A DNA stretch of 64,000 bases from contig CANCVB010000006.1 of assembly GCA_947381415.1 (NCBI GenBank), positions 1 through 64,000 on the forward strand, in the 5' to 3' direction. The position numbers and the translations under genes were made by a program. Within the stretch, counting starts at the first letter, position 1. The number at the start of each line of letters is the position of its first letter. This document shows, in pieces, positions 48,878 through 57,371 of the stretch. The notes beneath the pieces were generated by a model. That model searched no databases and had not been told where the DNA came from. It was given only the letters and a program-made list of their open reading frames with translations. Source of the stretch: Burkholderiales bacterium (lineage in GTDB: Bacteria > Pseudomonadota > Gammaproteobacteria > Burkholderiales > Burkholderiaceae_C).

Positions 48878-49108
48878 GTGTTGACCGAATGGAGCTTGTT
48901 GTTGGCCATGGCCAACCCCGCGTCTGCCGCCTGCACCCAGGCTGGCGGCACTTTGACGGTGGTGCGCACAGACAAAGGCGAGCAGGGCATGTGCACCCTG
49001 CCTTCGGGTGTGGTGTGCGAAGAATGGGCGTTCTTCAAAGGGGCGTGCCCCGCGCCTTCACAAGCGCCACCGTCAGCATCCGCGCCGCCTGTGCGTCGGC
49101 GTGACTGA
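48878..49108 (+). CDS. DUF333-family small exported protein
   Basis: 76 residues. A short hydrophobic start (residues 6-17) is followed by the DUF333 pattern ACTQAGGTLTVVRTDKGEQGMCTLPSGVVCEEWAFFKGAC with four cysteines, and a Pro/Ala tail. DUF333 proteins are sometimes labelled putative hemolysin, without good support. The start is GTG at 48878 after AGGAG. It ends 6 bases before the convergent thioesterase gene. Confidence 0.75.
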   Translation: MLTEWSLLLAMANPASAACTQAGGTLTVVRTDKGEQGMCTLPSGVVCEEWAFFKGACPAPSQAPPSASAPPVRRRD

Positions 49109-49114
49109 GCCGCG

Positions 49115-49537
49115 TTAGCGCGGCGCCAACACCGACAAGGTCAGGCGCGAGACGCAGCTGGTGCGGCCTTGGTCGTCGGTCATGTCAATTTGCCACACCT
49201 GTGTGCTGCGACCGATGTGAACGGGCCGTGCAATGCCATTCACCCAGCCCTCACCCACGCCGCGAATATGGTTGGCGTTGATGTCCAGGCCCACGATACG
49301 GTGGCCAATGGGTGTGGAATAGTCCGCGCCACACGAGCCCAGCGTCTCGGCCAGCATCACGCTTGAGCCGCCGTGGATCACGCCATAAGGCTGGCGCGTG
49401 CGCTCGTCCACGGGAATGCGCCCACGGATAAAGTCGGGGCCGATTTCAAGGAACTCGATGCCCAAGCGCTCGGCGGCGGTGGCGATGTGGGTAGTGGTCA
49501 ATATCTCGGTGCTGATGGGCTTGGTCCAAATTGCCAT
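49115..49537 (-). CDS. PaaI/YbdB-type hotdog thioesterase
   Basis: A 140-residue hotdog-fold protein with YGVIHGGSSVMLAETLGSCGAD, the thioesterase active-site block. It is likely to hydrolyse aromatic or acyl-CoA thioesters. It is divergent from acetoacetyl-CoA synthetase. An open frame continues to 49684, but the extension lies over the neighbouring gene and lacks family features. Confidence 0.9.
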   Translation of the reverse strand: MAIWTKPISTEILTTTHIATAAERLGIEFLEIGPDFIRGRIPVDERTRQPYGVIHGGSSVMLAETLGSCGADYSTPIGHRIVGLDINANHIRGVGEGWVNGIARPVHIGRSTQVWQIDMTDDQGRTSCVSRLTLSVLAPR

Positions 49538-49581
49538 GACAATGCGCTTCTCATTCAAAACAAAGCCACATCTTAGTAGCC

Positions 49582-51666
49582 ATGAACACCTCTGCCAGCG
49601 CCTCGCCACCCTTTGTCCCGCAAATGCGCCTGTACCAGCAATGGCTGGCTGAACACCGGCAGTTGCAGTTTGACGATTACCCATCCATGTGGCATTGGTC
49701 GGTCACCCACCTGGAGGACTTTTGGCAATCGGCCTGGGATTACCTGGGACTGCAGTCGCCCACCCCCCACTCGGTGGTGCTGGAGCGCAATGTCATGCCC
49801 GGCGCGCGCTGGTTTGTCGGCGCGCAGGTGAACTACGCCCAGCAGGTGATGCGCCATGTGGATGCGGCACATGCGGCAGGCATGGCCGCCATCATCAGCA
49901 ACAACGAACGTGGCGAGCGGCGTGAAATGTCGTGGCCCGAGCTCAAGCGCCAAGTCGCGGCGCTGGCTTTGCATTTGCAAGCCCAAGGCGTGCAGCCAGG
50001 CGACCGTGTGGCGGCGTATTTGCCCAATATTGCGCAAACCATGGTGGCGTTTTTGGCGGTGACCAGCATTGGCGGTATTTGGAGCGTATGTGCGCCCGAC
50101 ATGGGCACCAACGCGGTATTGGATCGGTTCAAGCAGATCAGCCCCAAGGTGTTGATCGCCATCGACGGCGTCACCTATGGTGGCAAAGATTTGGAACGCC
50201 ACAGCGTGGTGAGCGAGTTGCGTGCGGCTTTGCCAAGCATCACGCATGTGGTGGTTTACCGCAACTTGGGCGGCGTACCCGTGCCGGATCACTGCACCGA
50301 TTGGGGCGACATCATGCAGCGCAATGACGCAGCCACCCAAGCGTTTGAACCCCTGTGGATGCCCTTCAACCACCCGCTGTGGATTGTGTATTCCAGCGGC
50401 ACCACCGGCTTGCCCAAGCCCTTGGTGCATGACCATGGCGGCACCATGCTCAACGGCATGGCGCACAAAAACCTGCACTACGACGTGGCCTGCAGCTACG
50501 AGCCCAATTCCTGGGGTGAGAAGTTTCTGTGGTACTCCTCCACCGGTTGGGTGATGTGGAATGCCCAGCTCAGTGGCTTGCTCAGCGGCACCACCTGCGT
50601 GATTTACGACGGCAACCCTGGCGGCTCTAAAGACAAGCCCGACTGGGGCGTGTTGTGGCGTTATGCCGCGCAAGAGGGCGTGACGTTTTTTGGTGGCGGT
50701 GCGGCGTACTTTGCCAACTGCATGAAAGCCGGCATCGATCTCGCGGCCATAGACGGTTTGCACACGGTGCGCGCTTTGGGCACCACGGGCTCACCATTGA
50801 GCGCCGAGGTGCAGCAATGGGGCACCACGCAGTTTCAACAGGTGTATGCCAAAGCGGGGGTGAGCAAGCCCGATATTTGGTGGTGCAATATTTCAGGGGG
50901 TACCGATGCCGGTGCCTATGTGGGCGGTCACCGCGAACTGCCCATGGTGGCGGGTGAAATGCAGTGCCGCTTATTGGGCGTGAGTGTCGAGGCATGGAAC
51001 GAGCAAGGTCAACCAGTGATCGACGAGGTGGGCGAGTTGGTGGTGACCCAGCCCTTGCCCTGCATGCCCCCCTTCTTTTGGGGCGACACCGAGAACCAGC
51101 GCTACCTGGGCAGTTATTTCGACACCTACCCGCCAGGCGTAGGCCGCCACCCCGGCGGTGGCAACTTGCCCGCCGAGGCGGGCGCGGTGTGGCGGCACGG
51201 CGACTGGCTCAAGATCACGCCCGAGGGCCGCGCCATCATTTACGGGCGCAGCGATGCCACCATCAACCGCCACGGTTTGCGCATGGGCACCAGCGAGTTG
51301 TACAGCGCCGTCGAAGCCCTGCCCGAGGTCTTGGACAGCATGGTGGTGGACTTGGAGTATTTGGGCAAAGACAGCTACATGCCCTTGTTCGTGGTGCTGC
51401 GCGAAGGCCTGACCTTGGACGACGCGTTGCGCCAGCGTTTGAGTGGTGCTATTCGTACCGCACTCAGTCCCCGCTTTGTGCCCGACGAGATGTTCCAAGT
51501 GGCTGAAATTCCACGAACGCTGTCGGGCAAAAAACAAGAGCTGCCCATCAAGAAGCTGATGCTGGGTCAGCCGCTAGAGAAAGTGCTGAACAAAGACGCC
51601 ATGGCCAACCCCGGTTGCTTGGATTGGTATGTGGCGATGGCGAAGCGGCATTTGGCGCGGGTTTGA
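49582..51666 (+). CDS. Acetoacetate-CoA ligase
   Basis: A 694-residue ANL-superfamily synthetase. ATP motif WIVYSSGTTGLPKPLVHDHGG, adenylate motif YGRSDATINRHGLRMGTSELYSAVE, and the regulatory lysine region RTLSGKKQELPIKKL. Length and the N-terminal MWHWSVTHLEDFWQSAWDY fit acetoacetyl-CoA synthetase (AacS). It activates acetoacetate, for ketone or poly-hydroxybutyrate metabolism. Confidence 0.93.
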   Translation: MNTSASASPPFVPQMRLYQQWLAEHRQLQFDDYPSMWHWSVTHLEDFWQSAWDYLGLQSPTPHSVVLERNVMPGARWFVGAQVNYAQQVMRHVDAAHAAGMAAIISNNERGERREMSWPELKRQVAALALHLQAQGVQPGDRVAAYLPNIAQTMVAFLAVTSIGGIWSVCAPDMGTNAVLDRFKQISPKVLIAIDGVTYGGKDLERHSVVSELRAALPSITHVVVYRNLGGVPVPDHCTDWGDIMQRNDAATQAFEPLWMPFNHPLWIVYSSGTTGLPKPLVHDHGGTMLNGMAHKNLHYDVACSYEPNSWGEKFLWYSSTGWVMWNAQLSGLLSGTTCVIYDGNPGGSKDKPDWGVLWRYAAQEGVTFFGGGAAYFANCMKAGIDLAAIDGLHTVRALGTTGSPLSAEVQQWGTTQFQQVYAKAGVSKPDIWWCNISGGTDAGAYVGGHRELPMVAGEMQCRLLGVSVEAWNEQGQPVIDEVGELVVTQPLPCMPPFFWGDTENQRYLGSYFDTYPPGVGRHPGGGNLPAEAGAVWRHGDWLKITPEGRAIIYGRSDATINRHGLRMGTSELYSAVEALPEVLDSMVVDLEYLGKDSYMPLFVVLREGLTLDDALRQRLSGAIRTALSPRFVPDEMFQVAEIPRTLSGKKQELPIKKLMLGQPLEKVLNKDAMANPGCLDWYVAMAKRHLARV

Positions 51667-51679
51667 TGGGGGTCAGGTT

Positions 51680-52915
51680 TCAACGAGGTTGAACCATCGT
51701 TGCCGCTCTAGTGCCTCGCAATGCCAGCAGAAGAAAGATGCTGGAAGCTACCGCAATGGTTACGGGCAAGCCCGTGCTGGGGTGCAAGAGTGTTGCACCG
51801 CCAGCAATCAGGGGGCCGACCAAGCTACCAACTCCCCAAGCAAAGCCGGCAGATGCGTTCGCTGCTACTAAAGAGTGCTTACCGAACCGCTGGCCAATTT
51901 GAATTAACGCAAGTGTGTAGACACCACCGGACACAGCACCTAATAAGGCTAGTGCAGACCACAATATCCAAGGAAATCCCATAAATGTGGGCAGCAGCAG
52001 ACTCAGTGTCAAAGTTCCTGAACCACACAAGATGAACAGAACGCTCGCTTTCGTGCGATCAGCCAGCCATCCTATGCCCGTCTGCAGTGCAGCATCGCCT
52101 AAAAGTACCACTGGGACCATTAGAGTTGCGACTCCAACGACATATCCGTGGTGCAAACCATAGATGGGTAACAGTGACAGTATGACTGCATCGAACAGCG
52201 CAAAGAACAAAACCCCGGAATAGAGGTCCGGCGCCGTGCGGACGCACTCCCAAATCGATCCGTTCGCGGACTCCTCGGAATGCACAACTGGATTGATTCG
52301 AAAAAGAGTACAAAACAGAGCGGCTGAAATCAAATGAATCGTCAACGACATTGCTCCAGGCAAGAGGCTATTGATATCAATGATCGTCAGAACAGCCGAT
52401 CCGCAAAGTTGGCAAATCGTGAAAGTCGTTGTGTAAACCGCAACGGCTCTTCCACGGTAAGTATGCGGTGACAGCTCAATAACCAGCGTTTCTCCGATGG
52501 CAATCAAGATGCCAGCCGCCGCACCCATAAGAACCCTCAGCAAAAACCAGGCAAAGATATGTGCGGTGACATCTAGAAGCGCGATGCTGACGGCAGACAC
52601 CCCAATGCATGCAAGCATCGTATAGCGCTTGCCGAGTGCAGCAGATATGCTGCGCACGAACGGTGCAGTCAACACAAAACCCAGCGCTGGTGCTGCCGCC
52701 ATCAGCCCGATCAACAACTCACTATTCCCATGCATGTTGAGTCTCAGCGATACAAGAGGAATGGTCAGTCCAGTGGAAAATCCTGCAACCGCGACACTCA
52801 CAACCACTGCTATAAGCATTCCCATTCGACCCTGCTGAATAACTTCGCTATGGAGGCGCGAATCCACCAAAGCCGTTTCCGTCGGCCCACTTGACGGCGT
52901 AGGTAGATTACTCAA
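51680..52915 (-). CDS. MFS transporter
   Basis: A 411-residue major facilitator with about 12 membrane helices. The loop 2-3 region reads RSISAALGKRYTMLACIG, and the equivalent second-half loop is GWLADRTKASVLF. Codon and base usage are much less G/C-biased in third positions than in the neighbouring genes, suggesting later acquisition. It overlaps a 70-residue ORF by four bases. Substrate is unknown; drug or sugar efflux are options. Confidence 0.88.
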   Translation of the reverse strand: MSNLPTPSSGPTETALVDSRLHSEVIQQGRMGMLIAVVVSVAVAGFSTGLTIPLVSLRLNMHGNSELLIGLMAAAPALGFVLTAPFVRSISAALGKRYTMLACIGVSAVSIALLDVTAHIFAWFLLRVLMGAAAGILIAIGETLVIELSPHTYRGRAVAVYTTTFTICQLCGSAVLTIIDINSLLPGAMSLTIHLISAALFCTLFRINPVVHSEESANGSIWECVRTAPDLYSGVLFFALFDAVILSLLPIYGLHHGYVVGVATLMVPVVLLGDAALQTGIGWLADRTKASVLFILCGSGTLTLSLLLPTFMGFPWILWSALALLGAVSGGVYTLALIQIGQRFGKHSLVAANASAGFAWGVGSLVGPLIAGGATLLHPSTGLPVTIAVASSIFLLLALRGTRAATMVQPR

Positions 52916-53124
52916 GGGGCGACACTTTCAGCTTCGGTTACGAAAGGTGCTACCAAATGCATATAAATATCCCGCTGAGGAAGAGTTGCACCAGAGGGAG
53001 AGAGACCAAAGCCCGCCGAGAAAGCCACAAAATCGTCGTGTCTTCGGCCTGACAAACTTTGACGCGCAACCCTTTCGGCGATGGCATCGGCCTCGCGCTC
53101 GCACCACGCTTTTTTAGAACACAT
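52912..53124 (-). CDS. Small hypothetical protein upstream of the MFS gene
   Basis: 70 residues, MCSKKAWCEREADAIAERVA and onwards, ending TEAESVAP, without signal peptide or membrane helix. Its stop overlaps the MFS start (ATGA), which supports translation. The ribosome-binding site before ATG 53124 is poor (AT-rich GTAAAAA). I do not recognise the family. Composition is similar to the MFS gene, so both may have arrived together. Confidence 0.5.
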   Translation of the reverse strand: MCSKKAWCEREADAIAERVARQSLSGRRHDDFVAFSAGFGLSPSGATLPQRDIYMHLVAPFVTEAESVAP

Positions 53125-53483
53125 TTTTTACGCTTTCTGTATTACCGAAAAAAAGAAAAGTTTTTATAAACTAGTTCTAAATCTGTGACCTTATTGGTGA
53201 GTGCAGTTGTCTTCTGAGTACCCAAGAGTTTGAGCGGTACCGGGCCAGGCTAGCCTATTACCAAATTTATAACACGAGACCCAATATTTTCATCAGAAGT
53301 GTTGATTTCAGCTTCAATCTGAGCAATTTTGAATAAATCTTGCGGCTGCTGCCAAGTCTAGACGATTGGGATATGTGCTCTGGCCGGTATGTTGCGGCCA
53401 AATAGCAAAGTCGCCCCATACACAGGACATGGCCAGCCAATTAACATTACCGGTCAAGCACACAGCAGCCAACCGGAGCATTC
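53125..53483. other. AT-rich 359-base intergenic region
   Basis: No convincing ORF, tRNA or terminator seen. It is notably AT-rich against its surroundings, like the MFS gene beside it. One inverted repeat, TGGCCG (53381-53386) and CGGCCA (53395-53400), lies about 85 bases before gcdH and could be an operator. Confidence 0.5.
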
Positions 53484-54680
53484 ATGGCCAAGACCGCATT
53501 CCACTGGGACGACCCGTTTTTACTGCAGCAGCAGCTCTCTGAAGACGAGCGCATGATCCAAGAGGCCGCTCGTGCCTATTGCCAAGACAAACTGCTGCCC
53601 CGCGTCACCGAAGCCTTTCGCCATGAAAAAACCGATGTCGCCATCTTTCGGGAAATGGGCGCGCTGGGCCTGATCGGACCGACCATCCCCACCCAGTACG
53701 GCGGCCCGGGCCTGAGCTACGTGGCCTATGGCTTGATTGCTCGCGAGGTCGAGCGCGTCGACTCTGGCTACCGCTCCATGATGAGCGTGCAGTCGTCCTT
53801 GGTGATGACGCCCATCTTCGAATTCGGCACCGAAGCCCAGCGCCAAAAATACCTGCCCAAACTCGCCACTGGCGAGTGGATCGGTTGCTTTGGCCTGACC
53901 GAACCCGACCACGGCTCGGACCCGGCCAGCATGGCCAGCCGTGCGCACAAGGTCCAAGGCGGCTACAAGCTCAGTGGCAACAAAATGTGGATCTCCAACT
54001 CGCCCATTGCCGATGTGTTTGTGGTGTGGGCCAAAGAGGTGAGTGAGTCGGGCGCGGTCGGCCCCATCCGTGGCTTTGTGCTGGAAAAAGGCATGAAGGG
54101 CTTGAGCGCACCGGCCATCCACAGCAAAGTGGGTTTGCGCGCCTCCATCACTGGCGAAATCGTCATGGACGGTGTGTTTGTGCCCGAGGACAACGCCTTC
54201 CCCGAGGTGCAAGGCTTGAAAGGCCCGTTCACTTGCCTCAACAGCGCCCGCTACGGCATTGCTTGGGGCGCTTTGGGCGCGGCCGAAGACTGTTTCCACC
54301 GCGCGCGCCAATACACCTTGGACCGCCAACAGTTTGGCCGCCCACTGGCCGCCAACCAGCTCATCCAAAAGAAACTGGCCGACATGCAAACCGACATTTC
54401 ACTCGGCTTGCAAGGTTGCTTGCGCTTGGGCCGCATGAAAGACGAGGGCACGGCCAGCGTGGAAATCACCTCCATCTTGAAGCGCAACTCCTGCGGCAAG
54501 GCGCTGGACATCGCCCGCATGGCGCGCGACATGATGGGTGGCAATGGCATCAGCGACGAGTTTGGCGTGGCCCGCCATTTGGTGAACTTGGAAGTGGTCA
54601 ACACCTACGAGGGCACGCATGACATTCATGCACTCATCCTGGGGCGTGCCATCACCGGTATCGCGGCTTTCGCCAACTGA
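53484..54680 (+). CDS. gcdH: Glutaryl-CoA dehydrogenase
   Basis: A 398-residue acyl-CoA dehydrogenase. FAD and substrate motifs [33 protein letters not shown], and the C-terminal [44 protein letters not shown], whose Glu in YEGTHD is the catalytic base of GcdH. The overall sequence and length match glutaryl-CoA dehydrogenase, which forms crotonyl-CoA in lysine and tryptophan breakdown. No LysR or CoA-transferase gene is adjacent. Confidence 0.94.
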   Translation: MAKTAFHWDDPFLLQQQLSEDERMIQEAARAYCQDKLLPRVTEAFRHEKTDVAIFREMGALGLIGPTIPTQYGGPGLSYVAYGLIAREVERVDSGYRSMMSVQSSLVMTPIFEFGTEAQRQKYLPKLATGEWIGCFGLTEPDHGSDPASMASRAHKVQGGYKLSGNKMWISNSPIADVFVVWAKEVSESGAVGPIRGFVLEKGMKGLSAPAIHSKVGLRASITGEIVMDGVFVPEDNAFPEVQGLKGPFTCLNSARYGIAWGALGAAEDCFHRARQYTLDRQQFGRPLAANQLIQKKLADMQTDISLGLQGCLRLGRMKDEGTASVEITSILKRNSCGKALDIARMARDMMGGNGISDEFGVARHLVNLEVVNTYEGTHDIHALILGRAITGIAAFAN

Positions 54681-54706
54681 AGGGGCGCGCCCCCGATAAT
54701 CGGGGC

Positions 54707-55831
54707 ATGAGCAAGAAGCAGCGAATCGTGGTGGGCCTGAGCGGCGGCGTGGACTCGGCCGTCACCGCCCTCTTGCTCCAACAGCAAGGCCACGAGGTGG
54801 TCGGCATCTTCATGAAGAACTGGGAAGATGACGATGACGACGAGTACTGCTCGTCCAACCAAGACTTCATTGACGCAGCGGCCGTGGCCGACGTCATCGG
54901 CATCGAGATCGAGCATGTCAACTTCGCGGCCGACTACAAAGACCGTGTGTTTGCCGAGTTCTTGCGCGAGTACCAGGCGGGTCGCACCCCCAACCCCGAT
55001 ATTTTGTGCAACGCGGAAATCAAATTCAAAGCGTTTTTAGACCATGCCCTGCGCTTAGGTGCTGACAAAATTGCCACCGGTCACTATGCGCGTGTGCGCC
55101 ACAACCCGAACACCGGTTTGCACGAATTGCTCAAGGGCGTGGACAGCAGCAAAGACCAAAGCTATTTTTTGCATCGCCTCACCCAAGCCCAGTTGTCGCA
55201 AACCTGGTTCCCCGTGGGCGAGATTGAAAAAACCGAGGTGCGCCGCTTGGCCGATGAGGCAGGCCTGCCCAACGCCCGCAAAAAAGACTCCACCGGTATT
55301 TGCTTCATTGGCGAGCGGCCCTTCAGAGAATTTTTGAACCGCTACATCGCCAAAGCTCCAGGCCCCATCAAGTCGGACGCGGGGCGTGTGATTGGCCGCC
55401 ACGAGGGCCTGAGTTTTTACACCTTGGGCCAGCGCCAAGGTTTGGGCATCGGCGGCATCAAAGAAAAGGGCGCGCAGCGCGGCGGCGGCGAGCACGCCCC
55501 ATGGTTTGTGGCGCGCAAAGACATGGCGAACAACACCTTGTGGGTGGTGCAAGGCCACGACCACCCGTGGTTGCTGTCGCCACAGTTGCAAGCCGATGAC
55601 CTGAGTTGGATCGCGGGCAGCCCCCCGCTGGCCGGCGGTTTTCAGGCCAAAACCCGCTACCGCCAGCAAGACGCGGCATGCGTGTTGTCTTGGCCAGGTG
55701 CGCACATGCAACTGGATTTTCCCCAGGCGCAATGGGCGGTCACGCCAGGGCAGTCGGCCGTGCTGTACGACGGCGAGGTGTGTTTGGGCGGTGGCGTGAT
55801 CCGTGCGGGTGCGGGCACTGTTATGAATTGA
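54707..55831 (+). CDS. mnmA: tRNA-specific 2-thiouridylase MnmA
   Basis: A 374-residue MnmA. PP-loop [32 protein letters not shown] at the N-terminus, catalytic cysteines in [12 protein letters not shown] and [12 protein letters not shown], and a C-terminal beta-barrel. It thiolates wobble U34, complementing MnmE and MnmG, which are also in this window. Confidence 0.97.
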   Translation: MSKKQRIVVGLSGGVDSAVTALLLQQQGHEVVGIFMKNWEDDDDDEYCSSNQDFIDAAAVADVIGIEIEHVNFAADYKDRVFAEFLREYQAGRTPNPDILCNAEIKFKAFLDHALRLGADKIATGHYARVRHNPNTGLHELLKGVDSSKDQSYFLHRLTQAQLSQTWFPVGEIEKTEVRRLADEAGLPNARKKDSTGICFIGERPFREFLNRYIAKAPGPIKSDAGRVIGRHEGLSFYTLGQRQGLGIGGIKEKGAQRGGGEHAPWFVARKDMANNTLWVVQGHDHPWLLSPQLQADDLSWIAGSPPLAGGFQAKTRYRQQDAACVLSWPGAHMQLDFPQAQWAVTPGQSAVLYDGEVCLGGGVIRAGAGTVMN

Positions 55832-55915
55832 TAAATATTCAATTTCAGATGTTGAAGCACACTTAAATAGCAGCTTAAACTGTGGCGTCATTCCTTGCTT
55901 TGAGAAAGCGCAGCC

Positions 55916-56569
55916 ATGAACCGTCGACAGTTTCACACCAGCAGTTGGCTCAGTGTCATCACCCTAGCCGCTTGGGCGCGCAACGCCCAGGCACTGAATC
56001 TGGCGGATCTGAGCAGCGCGGACGCCTCCTCGGGTTTGAAAGCCGCTTTGGAAAAAGGCGCGATCGCCGCCGTGGGTTTGCTCGGCGTGACCGACGGCTT
56101 CATGGGCAACGACAAGGTGCGCATCGCTTTACCGGGCTATTTGAACGATGCCGCCAGTTGGATGAAAAAACTGGGGCAAGGCAAGAAAGTCGATGAACTG
56201 GTGTTGGCCATGAACCGCGCCGCGGAAAGTGCGGTGCCCATGGCCAAAGACTTGCTGGTGGATGCGGTGAAAGCCATGAGCGTGGCAGACGCGAAATCTA
56301 TTTTGCAAGGCGGCAATACGGCCGCCACCCAATACTTCAGCAGCAAAACCCGCGAGCCTTTGGGCGCCCAGTTTTTACCCATCATCACCCAAGCCACGGC
56401 CAAAGTGGGCTTGGTCAAGCCGCAAGACGCGTCTTTGGAGCATTACGTGACGGGCAAGTCGTTGGATGGCTTGTATTGGATGATTGGCGAGGAAGAAAAA
56501 AACCTTCGCCAAGACCCCCTGAGCGCGGGCAGTGACTTGCTGCGCAAGGTCTTTGGTGCCTTGAAATAG
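55916..56569 (+). CDS. DUF4197-family exported protein
   Basis: 217 residues with a signal peptide (about residues 1-27, AARNAQA) and the DUF4197 domain (GLKAALEKGAIAAVGLLGVTDGFMGNDKVRIALPGYLNDA ... SLDGLYWMIGEEEKNLRQDP). Predicted helical and periplasmic; function unknown. A strong bidirectional terminator follows. Confidence 0.85.
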   Translation: MNRRQFHTSSWLSVITLAAWARNAQALNLADLSSADASSGLKAALEKGAIAAVGLLGVTDGFMGNDKVRIALPGYLNDAASWMKKLGQGKKVDELVLAMNRAAESAVPMAKDLLVDAVKAMSVADAKSILQGGNTAATQYFSSKTREPLGAQFLPIITQATAKVGLVKPQDASLEHYVTGKSLDGLYWMIGEEEKNLRQDPLSAGSDLLRKVFGALK

Positions 56570-56578
56570 GCAAGAAAA

Positions 56579-56600
56579 AAGCCCCGCATGGCGGGGCTTT
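56579..56600 (+). terminator. Bidirectional terminator between the DUF4197 and barstar genes
   Basis: AAGCCCCGC (56579-56587), loop ATG, GCGGGGCTT (56591-56599), with A run before and T after, so it can end both converging transcripts. Confidence 0.88.
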
Positions 56601-56623
56601 GGGGCTGGGAGACCGTTGAGGCT

Positions 56624-57196
56624 TTAAGCCGCTGTCAGCCAGTAACCTGCATTGAAGGGGCTGCTCATGCGCAAGGCCAAGGGAGACACATCCACCAATT
56701 TGTCGGTGGGCATTTTCTCGCCGTCGCCCAAATCGATGCCAGCCGTTTGTGTGGCGTCGGCAGGGCGGTCAGCGGCCGCGGCGCGTGCCACAGAGAACGA
56801 ATAGAAACAGCGGAAAGAGATTTTCCGCTCGGACCAGTACTCTGCGGCCTCGCGGAACACGTCGAGGAGTTGTTCACGCGCTTCTTTGTCAAATTTGGCG
56901 TGGGCTGGAATGTGCTCTAACACCAAGACGAAGCCAGGCTGTACACCAGATTTGTGCAAAGCGTCGGTCATGTGGTCGAACAAGGCGTCAAAGTTCTTGC
57001 TGGCCAGGCTGGGAAAGGTGAACTGCAAAGCCGTCATGTCCAAAATATCTTGCTTGCTTTGGGCGCCGGCCAAATTGGCGTACAGAAAGTGATAACCCAG
57101 TTGAGCAGCCGAAGATTGCAGGTCAGCCACGCCAAAGGCGCGGATAGACTGAACAATATTGGTTTTTACCGTACGAAGAGGCAGGTCTGTTGCCAC
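56624..57196 (-). CDS. Barstar-family (barnase-inhibitor-like) protein
   Basis: 190 residues. The stretch around residues 60-100 (SKNFDALFDHMTDALHKSGVQPGFVLVLEHIPAHAK) fits the barstar fold, in which a Asp/Glu-rich helix blocks the active site of barnase-type ribonucleases. No barnase-like gene is adjacent, so this is an orphan inhibitor or a protein with another partner. The start is GTG at 57196 after AAGGGA. A GGGGAAGC/GCTTCCCC hairpin lies 22-42 bases upstream. Confidence 0.75.
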   Translation of the reverse strand: MATDLPLRTVKTNIVQSIRAFGVADLQSSAAQLGYHFLYANLAGAQSKQDILDMTALQFTFPSLASKNFDALFDHMTDALHKSGVQPGFVLVLEHIPAHAKFDKEAREQLLDVFREAAEYWSERKISFRCFYSFSVARAAAADRPADATQTAGIDLGDGEKMPTDKLVDVSPLALRMSSPFNAGYWLTAA

Positions 57197-57218
57197 AGCA
57201 ATCCCTTAAGTTGAGTGT

Positions 57219-57238
57219 GGGGAAGCGGAGGCTTCCCC
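57219..57238 (-). repeat. Leader hairpin upstream of the barstar-like gene
   Basis: GGGGAAGC (57219-57226) and GCTTCCCC (57231-57238) form an 8-base stem with a 4-base loop. No U run follows on the minus strand. It may stabilise the transcript or regulate it. Confidence 0.5.
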
Positions 57239-57371
57239 CGAGTTAACCCGAGTGTTGAAGCCGTGAATTATCCGGCAACACGCACAAATTTGCAAGGATT
57301 GACAGACTTGGCTATGGCCTCAAGAGGGTTAAACCCCTCAGTCAAGTTGGCGACCACTATCTCAATAAAGC

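Noticed and set aside
53125-53483. tRNA, attachment site or mobile-element end in the AT-rich gap
   Set aside because: No cloverleaf, direct repeat, integrase or transposase sequence was seen in or beside it.
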